Source: Nocardiopsis sp. FR4 (GTDB lineage Bacteria; Actinomycetota; Actinomycetes; Streptosporangiales; Streptosporangiaceae). Taken from it: a stretch of 53,229 nt of DNA. The notes beneath the pieces were generated by a model that searched no databases, was not told where the DNA came from, and saw only the letters and a program-made list of their open reading frames with translations. This document shows positions 7,514 through 14,641 of the stretch, one piece after another. Location: the NCBI RefSeq assembly GCF_009830945.1, contig NZ_VWVV01000039.1, positions 1 to 53,229 on the forward strand, read 5' to 3'. Within the stretch, counting starts at the first letter, position 1. Each line of letters begins with the position of its first letter. The position numbers and the translations under genes are program-made.

Positions 7514-8812
7514 TCACCGGCACGCGGCCATCGGCAGCGCGCGGGGGGCGGTACTCGCCCGGTACACGTCCAGCAGTTGGTCGACGGTACGCGACCAGCC
7601 CAGGGTGGCGGCGTGCCGGGGGGCCGCCATCGCCAGTCTCGCCCGCCACGCCGGTTCGGCGATCATGCGGTGCAGCACGGCCGCGTAGTCGTCCGGGTCG
7701 TGCCCCCGCACCAGGATCCCGGACACGCCGTCCGCCACCGCCGTGGTCAGCCCGCCCACGCGGGCGGCCACCACCGGGGTGCCGCAGGCCTGTGACTCCA
7801 CCGCCACCAGCCCGAACGACTCCGAGTAGGACGGGACCACGGTGGCGGTGGCCGCGCGGTAGTAGTCGGCCAGCCGCTCCCGGCTCTGCGGCGGCTCGAT
7901 CCGCACCACGTCCGACACCCCCAGGGAGTCGGCCAGGTCGGCGAGCAGCCCGGGCTCGCGTCTGCCCGCGCCGGACAGGCCCCCGACCACAGCCACCACC
8001 AGGCGCGAGCGCAGCGCGGGGTCGCGCTCCAGCAGCCGTGCGGCGGCGCGGATGAGCACGTCCGGAGCCTTCAGCCGCTGCACGCGCCCCACGAACAGCA
8101 GCAGTTCGGCGTCGGGGGGCAGTCCGATCCCGGCCAGCGCGTCCCGTCGGGAGCCGGGGGTGAACACCTCCAGGTCCACACCCGGTGGGATGACGCTGAT
8201 CTGGTTGTCACGGGCGCCGTAGTGGTCGCGCAGCTGACGGGCCTCGTCCTCGGTGTTGGCGATCAGCCGGTCGGCCTGGCGGACCAGCTGGTCCTCCCCG
8301 CGCACCCGCGCCTCGGGTTCGGGCTCGTCCCCCTCCGCCAGGGCGGCGTTCTTCACGCGCGCCATGGTGTGCATGGACTGCACCAGCGGTACGCCCCAGC
8401 GCCGCGCGGCCACCACACCGGCCTGGCCGGAGAGCCAGTAGTGGCCGTGCACGAGGCCGTAGTGGCCGGGCTCGCCCTGGGCCTCGGCCCGCAGCATCCC
8501 GAAGATGAACGGGCACAGGTGCTCGGCGAGGGCGTTCTTGTCCAGGTGGCCGTAGGGTCCGGCGGGCACGTGGCGCACGTTCACCCCGGGGGCGAGTTCC
8601 ACCACCGGGGGGAGGTCGGGGCTGGCCGCCCGGGTGAACACGTCCACGGCCACGCCGCGCTCGGCCATGCGCCGGGCCACCTCGACCACGTACACGTTCA
8701 TGCCCCCGGCGTCTCCGGTGCCGGGCTGGTCGAGCGGGGAGGTGTGCAGGCTGACGGTCGCCACCCGGTCGGGGACCGCCGCCTGTTCTCCCACGGGAAC
8801 GATTCCGGACAC
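7514..8812 (-). CDS. mshA: D-inositol-3-phosphate glycosyltransferase (mycothiol synthesis)
   Basis: 432 residues of a GT-B, family-4 glycosyltransferase. Landmarks are 'LDQPGTGDAGGMNVYV' near the N-terminus, 'HGHYWLSGQAG', 'QSMHTMARVKN', 'IPPGVDLEVFTPG' and the nucleotide-sugar site 'SESFGLVAVESQACGTPVVA'. MshA joins GlcNAc from UDP-GlcNAc to 1L-myo-inositol-1-phosphate, the first step of mycothiol, so the organism is a mycothiol-using actinobacterium. The start is GTG 8812, chosen because the next in-frame start would lose the first beta strand. It heads the mshA-ybjN-gpmA unit. Confidence 0.96.
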   Translation of the reverse strand: MSGIVPVGEQAAVPDRVATVSLHTSPLDQPGTGDAGGMNVYVVEVARRMAERGVAVDVFTRAASPDLPPVVELAPGVNVRHVPAGPYGHLDKNALAEHLCPFIFGMLRAEAQGEPGHYGLVHGHYWLSGQAGVVAARRWGVPLVQSMHTMARVKNAALAEGDEPEPEARVRGEDQLVRQADRLIANTEDEARQLRDHYGARDNQISVIPPGVDLEVFTPGSRRDALAGIGLPPDAELLLFVGRVQRLKAPDVLIRAAARLLERDPALRSRLVVAVVGGLSGAGRREPGLLADLADSLGVSDVVRIEPPQSRERLADYYRAATATVVPSYSESFGLVAVESQACGTPVVAARVGGLTTAVADGVSGILVRGHDPDDYAAVLHRMIAEPAWRARLAMAAPRHAATLGWSRTVDQLLDVYRASTAPRALPMAACR

Positions 8813-8922
8813 CGGAGGGGTCCCTTCAGGTCGCGTGTACAGCCGCTGTCGTCAACAGCGACGAAGGTACACACTGTTCCCCACCGATCTGTTCGAGGGG
8901 CGGGCGTTGACGCCGCCTCCCT

Positions 8923-9918
8923 CTAGGGTGTAGAGGTCCAGCCGGACACCAGGAAGTCGACGGTGTCGGGGAAGGAGCGCCGCCACGTCGCGAAGTCGTG
9001 GCCCCCGCGCGGGTGGAGAGTGGTGACCGTCATACCGCGCTCGTCCAGCAGTGCGGCGAACCGCGCGGCCTCCCCGTGGATGCTCCCCCGCTGCAACGGG
9101 GTGTGGTCGTCGGTGCCCTCCACCAGGACGAACCTGATGTCGCGCACGTCCGCCGCCCCCAGCAGCAGGTCGGGGGAGTGGGGTGCGGTGTCGCCGCCGA
9201 AGGTGCCGTGCGGGTCGTCCACGCGGAAGTACCCGGCCCAGGAGGCCACCTGCGAGTAGAGGCCGGGGTTGCGCAGCGCCAGCGCCGCCGCGCCGTAGCC
9301 GCCCATGGAGAAGCCGCCCACGGCGCGCAGCGCTCGCGGGCGCACGTGCTCCCCCTCGACCGCCTCCACCGCCGGTCCGGTGACGAAGCTCTCCAGCGCG
9401 AACCGCCCGTGCGCGGCGTCACCCCACTCGGTGGTGGTGCCCCAGCGCTCCTGTCCGTGCGGGGCGGCGACGACGAACTCCACCCCCGACCGGCACATCT
9501 CCCGGTCCAGGAGTTCGCCGACGCCCTCGTCCATGAGGGTCTCGTGCGTGGAGGCGGAACCGTGCAGCAGGTAGAGCACGGGCAGGTCGGCGCTGTCGGG
9601 TCCGGGCGGGCGGCGGATCCACAGGGGCCGGCCGCCGTCGGGGGCGCCCGGGTCGGGCAGGGTGACGACCTCGTCTCTGCCGGGCTCCTCGCACACGGCC
9701 ACCTGGCCGGGATGGGGCAGGGGCGCTGGCGCCCCCCGCTCCGGAGGGAGGCGCAGCTCACTGTGGGTCAGGTGCGGTTCGGCGTCGAACAGGTCGAGGT
9801 GGCGGCCGATCCGCTCCGCCAGCCCCTCGGGGGGTACCGCGGCGAGCGCCGCCGCGGCCGTGACGACCACGCAGGAGGAGACGAGCACGACGGCTCGTCT
9901 GGAGAAAGTCGCGAACAC
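8923..9918 (-). CDS. Secreted esterase D / antigen 85-like alpha/beta hydrolase
   Basis: 331 residues. The N-terminus has a twin-Arg-containing basic stretch, a hydrophobic core (about 9-27) and an Ala-rich cleavage zone, so export or membrane anchoring is likely. The hydrolase domain shows 'VLYLLHGSAS' (oxyanion region), the nucleophile elbow 'GFSMGGYGAAALAL' and 'PRGGHDFATWR' supplying the catalytic His. This is the esterase D/mycolyltransferase-like fold, but nothing indicates mycolate chemistry. The start is GTG 9918, preceded by GAGG. Monocistronic, with a 180-bp gap to the DUF523 gene. Substrate unknown. Confidence 0.8.
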   Translation of the reverse strand: MFATFSRRAVVLVSSCVVVTAAAALAAVPPEGLAERIGRHLDLFDAEPHLTHSELRLPPERGAPAPLPHPGQVAVCEEPGRDEVVTLPDPGAPDGGRPLWIRRPPGPDSADLPVLYLLHGSASTHETLMDEGVGELLDREMCRSGVEFVVAAPHGQERWGTTTEWGDAAHGRFALESFVTGPAVEAVEGEHVRPRALRAVGGFSMGGYGAAALALRNPGLYSQVASWAGYFRVDDPHGTFGGDTAPHSPDLLLGAADVRDIRFVLVEGTDDHTPLQRGSIHGEAARFAALLDERGMTVTTLHPRGGHDFATWRRSFPDTVDFLVSGWTSTP

Positions 9919-10097
9919 ACCGAAACCTCAGGGTCGGGTCACCGGAGTCCGGTCGAGAACCAGGGAATATCACTTGCTGTAGTCGACCGTATAGTTTGAG
10001 TGTCCGCGATGCGCCCTCGAACCGCCCTTCCGCGCCCGATCGTCCGAAACCCTCCCCCCGGCGGCTCCCTCCGTGGGTGCGGCCGCGGGGAACCCGC

Positions 10098-11081
10098 TCA
10101 GACCGCGACCGCGTGCCGCAGGCGCAGTTCGTCCGGGTAGGGGCGCAGATAGGTCTGCTCGCGCGCCCACTCGACGTCCTCGGCCGCGCAGTGGTGGCGC
10201 AGCAGCGCCACCGGCAGGCTCAGCGGGGCCTGTTCCCTGCGGTAGTCGTCGATCGCCGCGAGCAGGTCGTGCCTGCGCGTGTCGTCCAGCAGCGGGCTCA
10301 GCATGCCGAAGGCGTGCTGCAGGGCGTTGACGTGCTTGCCCCGGCTCGGCCGCACCTCCATCGCCCGGTGGAACGCCTCGGTGTAGCGGGCCCGCAGCTC
10401 CTCGGGCTCGTCCACCCCCGCCCGCGCCGCGATCCGCCCCGTCTCCCGGTAGCCCTCCGGGGAGTGCGACATCAGCTGGAGCTTGTGCCGGGTGTGCAGT
10501 GCCACCAGGTCGCGCGGCCGCCACGGCGACTCCCACAGCCGCCGCAGCCGGGCGTGCGCGAACACGCGCTCCACGAACAGTTCGCGCAGCACCGGGTCCA
10601 TCAGGCGGCCCTGCTCCTCCACGGGCAGGGCGGGCAGCAGTTCGGTGAGCCGCCGGGCGAAGGCCCCGCGGCCCCTGCCGTCCACCCGGTCGCCGTTCCG
10701 GTTGAACACGGGCAGGGCGAACAGGCCGCAGCTGGGCGACTTGTTCTTGAGCACGTACCCGTCCAGGCGGCGCAGCTGCTCCAGGTGGCGGTCGGCGGTA
10801 CGGGCCAGGTCGTCGGAGTGGTCGGCCCCGTCCGCGCTGGAGACCACCCGGTCACCGTCCTCCCTCCGCTGCAGCCGCAGGGTCGGGCGCGGAACGCCGA
10901 GGCCGATCTCCGCCTCCGGGCAGACCGGCAGCCAGTCCACGTGGTGGTCGAGCTCGTCGGTGAGGAAGCGCGAGCGCGAGTGTCCGCCGTTGTAGCGCAC
11001 GGGGGCACCGAGCAGGCAGCTGGACACCCCGATCCGGGGACGGACCCCGGTGGTCGGCGCAGGTGGGAGACGTGTGGTCAT
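10098..11081 (-). CDS. DUF523 and DUF1722 fusion (YbgA-type)
   Basis: 327 residues. The first part (about 10-160) is DUF523, with 'IGVSSCLLGAPVRYNGGHS', 'VCPEAEIGLGVPRP' and 'LKNKSPSCGL', whose conserved cysteines resemble those of Fe-S thiouracil desulfidases (TudS). The second (about 175-315) is DUF1722, with 'LMSHSPEGYRETGR' and 'HVNALQHAFGML'. In E. coli the DUF1722 gene ybgA is beside the photolyase gene phr; here the fusion is divergent from a decayed photolyase with a 56-bp gap, preserving that association. A nucleobase-repair or modification role is inferred, not shown. Confidence 0.85.
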   Translation of the reverse strand: MTTRLPPAPTTGVRPRIGVSSCLLGAPVRYNGGHSRSRFLTDELDHHVDWLPVCPEAEIGLGVPRPTLRLQRREDGDRVVSSADGADHSDDLARTADRHLEQLRRLDGYVLKNKSPSCGLFALPVFNRNGDRVDGRGRGAFARRLTELLPALPVEEQGRLMDPVLRELFVERVFAHARLRRLWESPWRPRDLVALHTRHKLQLMSHSPEGYRETGRIAARAGVDEPEELRARYTEAFHRAMEVRPSRGKHVNALQHAFGMLSPLLDDTRRHDLLAAIDDYRREQAPLSLPVALLRHHCAAEDVEWAREQTYLRPYPDELRLRHAVAV

Positions 11082-11137
11082 GTGTCCTTCCTACCCGGCC
11101 ACCGGCCCCGGCACCGGCTTTTCCCCAGGGGATCTAA

Positions 11138-12001
11138 GTGTTCACACAGACACGGGAAGTGAGGAAGTCCAGCTTGGCGACGCCCGCCATCGTGCTGTTC
11201 ACCCAGGGCCTCCGCGTCCACGACCACCCGGCTCCGTCCGCGGCCACCGAGCGCTCCGGGCCGGTCCTGCCGGTGCTCGTCCTGGACCCCGCGGTGGCGG
11301 GGCGCTCCTCGCGCAACCGCCTCGTCCTGCTCACCGGGGCCCTCGCCGACCTGCGGTCAGCCCTGCGCGACCGCGGCGGCGACCTCCTTCTGCTCCGGGG
11401 CGGCACGGTCGAGCGGGTCACCGCGCTGGCCGAGGAGACCGGCGCCGACACCGTGCACCTCACCGGAGGCGTCAGCTCCCTGGCCGCCCGCCGTGCTCGC
11501 CGCCTGCGCGATACGGGCCTGGGGGTGCGCTCCTTCCCCGGCCTCACCGTCATCCCGCCCGGGGAGATCACCCCCGCCAAGGGGGACCACGACAAGGTGT
11601 TCACGCCCTGCTGGAGGGCGTGGGAGGCGCACACCTGGCGCGATCCGGCCCCGGCGCCGGGGCCGGGTGTGCCTGTCCGCCGACCTGCGCCTGGGCTGCC
11701 TGTCACCGCTGGAGGTCGCGCTGGCCGCGCGGGGCCGACCACTTCCACGCCCTCCTCGTGGACGGGGACGTCGCCGACGACTCCGGCGACTGGCAGTGGG
11801 TGGCGGGCACCGGCAACGACACCCGGCCCAACCGGTCGTTCAACCCGCTGCGCCAGGCCCGCAGGTTCGACCCCGACGGCTCCTACGTCCGCCGCTACGT
11901 GCCGGAGCTGGCCGGCCTGGAGGGGGGCCAGGGCGCACACGCCCTGGCACGAGGAGCACCCGCCGAACTACCCGCCGCCCATCGCCGACCCCGGCCGTTG
12001 A
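11138..12001 (+). pseudogene. phr: Deoxyribodipyrimidine photolyase remnant
   Basis: Photolyase pieces appear in order but in three reading frames. From 11138 to about 11660 one frame gives the N-terminal Rossmann domain ('VLFTQGLRVHDHP' to 'CWRAWEAHTWR'). At 11667-11735 another frame gives 'CLSADLRLGCLSPLEVALA', part of the FAD domain. From 11734 a third frame gives 'HFHALLVDGDVADD', 'WQWVAGTGNDTRPNRSFNP' and 'YVRRYVPEL'. Near 11930 the first frame returns with 'HTPWHEEHPPNYPPP'. Two blocks of roughly 100 residues each that a photolyase of about 450 residues should have, before and after the LSADLRLG segment, are absent, including most FAD contacts. The gene is therefore broken by at least two deletions and frameshifts and cannot make a working enzyme. 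Confidence 0.85.
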
Positions 12002-12043
12002 TCCGGGACCCCGGGGCGGGGCGCCAGGCCGGGACCGGCGGGG

Positions 12044-12574
12044 TCAGGGCTGGGCGAAGGCCCTCTCGAAGGCCCGGAAGGCGACGTCGTTGTACAGCAC
12101 CACGCGGATCTCGGGCACACGCAGCTGAGCCGAGCGGATCGCCCAGGCCGCGACGCGGGCGGCGTCCTCGACCGGCCACCGGTAGGTACCCGCGGAGATC
12201 GCCGGGAAGGCGATGGACTCCGCGCCCAGCTCGTGGGCCACCCGCAGGGACTCGCCGTAGCAGGAGACCAACAGGGATCTGCGGTCCTCGGTGGCGCTGT
12301 AGACCGGGCCGACCGTGTGGATCACCCACCGGGCGGGCAGCCTCCCGGCGGTGGTCGCCACCGCGGCACCGACGGGCAGGCCGCCTCCGTAGTGCCCCGC
12401 GCGCAGTTTTTTGCACTCCTCCAGGATCGACGGGCCGCCCCTGCGGTGGATGGCGCCGTCGACACCGCCGCCGCCCAGCAGGGAGCTGTTGGCGGCGTTG
12501 ACGATCGCGTCGACGCTCTGCTCGGTGATGTCGCCCCGGACCACGCTGATCCGGGAGAGGTTGGGGGAGCCCAT
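12044..12574 (-). CDS. Macro-domain protein, O-acetyl-ADP-ribose deacetylase-like
   Basis: 176 residues, a complete stand-alone macro domain. Evidence is 'GDITEQSVDAIVNAANSSLL', 'GGGGVDGAIHRRGG', 'LPARWVIHTVGPVY' and 'SIAFPAISAGTYRWP'. Such MacroD-type proteins bind ADP-ribose and remove acetyl or ADP-ribosyl groups from O-acetyl-ADP-ribose or modified proteins. The Asn in 'NAAN' and the glycine-rich loop are present. The start is ATG 12574; upstream sequence in frame is unrelated. It converges on the photolyase remnant. Confidence 0.92.
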   Translation of the reverse strand: MGSPNLSRISVVRGDITEQSVDAIVNAANSSLLGGGGVDGAIHRRGGPSILEECKKLRAGHYGGGLPVGAAVATTAGRLPARWVIHTVGPVYSATEDRRSLLVSCYGESLRVAHELGAESIAFPAISAGTYRWPVEDAARVAAWAIRSAQLRVPEIRVVLYNDVAFRAFERAFAQP

Positions 12575-12801
12575 GGGGTCCTTCCTTGCCGGTGCCTGGC
12601 GGCAGTATCGCACCCGGGCGCGGGGGCCGGCAGGGACCGGCGACGCGGATCCGGGCGGTCCCTCCGCGCGCACCACCACGTGAGTCCGAGCACCGGGAGC
12701 GCCTCCGGCCGGGCCGCCGTCCCCTCCGGCGGTGTTCGGATTCGTCTCACCTGGGAGGCGTTATCCCTTGTCCCGCAGGTGATGAGGATTTAACCTGGGG
12801 G

Positions 12802-12833
12802 TACGACAGTCCGTAGTACGACCGCCAGTAGAC
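12802..12833. promoter_or_regulatory. Tandem BlaI-type operators over the blaI promoter
   Basis: Two imperfect dyads follow each other 15 bp apart: TACGAC-N5-GTAGTA (12802-12818) and TACGAC-N5-GTAGAC (12817-12833). The right half of the second overlaps a -10 hexamer TAGACT (12829-12834), which ends seven bases before the blaI ATG. Occupancy would block transcription, giving autorepression of the blaI-M56 pair, the usual arrangement for this family. Confidence 0.6.
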
Positions 12834-12841
12834 TCAAAGGC

Positions 12842-13204
12842 ATGAATCGGCTTGGCGAACTTGAACGCGCGGTGATGGATGTACTGTGGGCACGGAACGA
12901 ACCCATGACGGTTCGTGAGGTCGGTAAGGCACTCGCCGAACGCGACCTGGCGCACACGACCGTCATGACCGTGCTCGACAGGCTCGCCAAGAAGAAGGTC
13001 GTCGCCCGGGCACGTGAGGGTCGTGCGTGGCGTTACCGCCCGGCAGCCAGCCGCGAGGCATACGTCTCCGAGTTGATGTTCGACGCGCTCGGACAGACAG
13101 GGGACCGCGACGCAGCCCTGGCCGCCTTCGTCCAGTCCATGGACGGCGAGCAGGCTGAAGCGCTCCGGCGCGCACTCGCGGAAATCGAGCAGCCAAGGAA
13201 CTAG
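12842..13204 (+). CDS. BlaI/MecI/CopY-family repressor
   Basis: 120 residues. The winged helix covers about 1-75 ('LGELERAVMDVLWARNEPMTVREV', here cited in part as 'LERAVMDVLW' and 'TTVMTVLDRLAKKKVV'), followed by a short dimerisation tail. BlaI-type repressors leave DNA when cleaved by a partner metalloprotease. The partner gene lies five bases downstream. Transcription appears leaderless from a -10 overlapped by the operator. Known actinobacterial members control beta-lactam or respiratory/copper genes; no beta-lactamase is present here, so the regulon is unknown. Confidence 0.92.
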   Translation: MNRLGELERAVMDVLWARNEPMTVREVGKALAERDLAHTTVMTVLDRLAKKKVVARAREGRAWRYRPAASREAYVSELMFDALGQTGDRDAALAAFVQSMDGEQAEALRRALAEIEQPRN

Positions 13205-13209
13205 CCCGT

Positions 13210-14154
13210 ATGGTCAGTGCCGCACTTCTCACCCTCGTCGCGGTCTGCTGCCTCACCGCCATGGAGGCCCTGCACCGGGCCAAGTGGCCCTCCCGGGGCC
13301 CCTACACCGCCGTGATCACCTGGCAGGCGCTCGGCCTGGCGTGGGGCGTGTCCACGATCGGCGCGCTGCTGGCCTTCGGTCTCTCCTCCTACCAGCTCGG
13401 AGCGGCGGGGGGCGTCATGGCCCTGGCCTCCGACATCCTCACCGGCCAACTGCTGCTGGCCGAACTCTCCCAGGGATTCCAGGGCGTCGTGCACATCGCC
13501 GCCGTGGTCCTGGCGGTCGTGCTGACCCTCGTGCTCTTCTACGGCCTGGTCTCCTCCTTCGTCCACGTCGTCCGCGTCCGCCGGCGCCACCACGACCTGC
13601 TCGAACTCGTCGCCAGCGACCACCCCGACGTCCCCGGAGCGCGCGTGGTCGACCACCCGGCCGCCGCCGCGTACTGCCTGCCCGGCGTCCTGCGCTCGCA
13701 GGTGGTCATCAGCGCCGGCGCCCTCGCGGTGCTCGACAACCGGGAACTGGCGGCCGTCCTGGCCCACGAGCGGGCCCACCTGCGCCAGCGCCACGACCTC
13801 GTGCTGCTGCCGTTCTCCTCCCTCAAGCGGGCCTTCCCGCGGGTCCGGCTGGTGCGCACCTACTACGAGAGCGTCGCCCTGCTCATCGAGATGTGCGCCG
13901 ACGACCAGGCCCGCCGCAAGAGCTCCTCGCGTGAGCTGGCCATGGCGCTGCTGCGCTTCGGCGCGGCCGGACCGGCGCCGGTCCCCGCGGGGGCGATGGC
14001 CGCGGTCCCCGAGGCCGAGCCCGGCGTGATGCGGCGGGTCAACCGCCTCCTGCGCCCCGACGACGAGCTCTCCTACCACGCGGGGGCCTTCATCATGGGC
14101 GGCTCCGCCTTCCTCCTGGCCACGGTCACCTGCCTCTGGCACATCCCCCTGTGA
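13210..14154 (+). CDS. M56-family membrane metallopeptidase (BlaR1-like)
   Basis: 314 residues with about four to five hydrophobic segments (near 1-20, 35-60, 95-120 and 285-310). The cytoplasmic zinc site is 'AAVLAHERAHLRQRHD' (HExxH) and the probable third ligand region is 'IEMCADDQA'. It lacks the C-terminal penicillin-binding sensor of true BlaR1, as do many actinobacterial M56 proteins. It follows the BlaI-type gene by five bases, so the two form an anti-repressor/repressor pair. The sensed signal is not visible. Confidence 0.9.
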   Translation: MVSAALLTLVAVCCLTAMEALHRAKWPSRGPYTAVITWQALGLAWGVSTIGALLAFGLSSYQLGAAGGVMALASDILTGQLLLAELSQGFQGVVHIAAVVLAVVLTLVLFYGLVSSFVHVVRVRRRHHDLLELVASDHPDVPGARVVDHPAAAAYCLPGVLRSQVVISAGALAVLDNRELAAVLAHERAHLRQRHDLVLLPFSSLKRAFPRVRLVRTYYESVALLIEMCADDQARRKSSSRELAMALLRFGAAGPAPVPAGAMAAVPEAEPGVMRRVNRLLRPDDELSYHAGAFIMGGSAFLLATVTCLWHIPL

Positions 14155-14328
14155 CCCGAACGGCCCCGGGCCCCCTCCGCCCGCGGTCCCGGGCCGTCCC
14201 GGCCCCGTGCGCCGCCGCAAGGCGGCGCGGGTGTGATCCGCGCCCCCTCGGGCACGATCGGTGCCCGTGGTCCGTTTACGGTGGGGAGCGGGCGGAACCC
14301 CCGCTCGAAGCGTCGTCGGGAGTGTGTT

Positions 14329-14628
14329 GTGTTCTACCTGATCTGGCAGGCCATCTACCTGGTCACCTTCGTGGCCAGTCTGTACGCCCTGATCGAGGCG
14401 GTCCGCACGCCGGCGGCGGCGTTCGAGCTGATGGACAAGCAGACCAAGAAGCTGTGGGTCGTCCTCACCGGGCTGGCCACCGGTCTGTCCCTGCTGGCGG
14501 TGTTCTCCGGCCGGGGGATGTTCGTCATCCTCGGACTGGTCGCCACCCTCGTCTTCCTGCTCGACGTGCGTCCGGCGGTCAAGGGCGTGGGCGGCAACAG
14601 CAACAACGGCCCCTACGGCCCCTGGTAG
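14329..14628 (+). CDS. DUF2516 small membrane protein
   Basis: 99 residues with three hydrophobic segments: 'YLIWQAIYLVTFVASLYALI', a central one around 'VLTGLATGLSLLAVF', and 'FVILGLVATLVFLLDV'. This is the DUF2516 pattern found across actinobacteria, function unknown. The tail is Asn/Gly-rich ('GGNSNNGPYGPW'). The start is GTG 14329; the frame is open further upstream, but that part is not membrane-like. It converges on the large membrane hydrolase with only 13 bp between them. Confidence 0.85.
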   Translation: MFYLIWQAIYLVTFVASLYALIEAVRTPAAAFELMDKQTKKLWVVLTGLATGLSLLAVFSGRGMFVILGLVATLVFLLDVRPAVKGVGGNSNNGPYGPW

Positions 14629-14641
14629 GCCCGCTCCGGGC

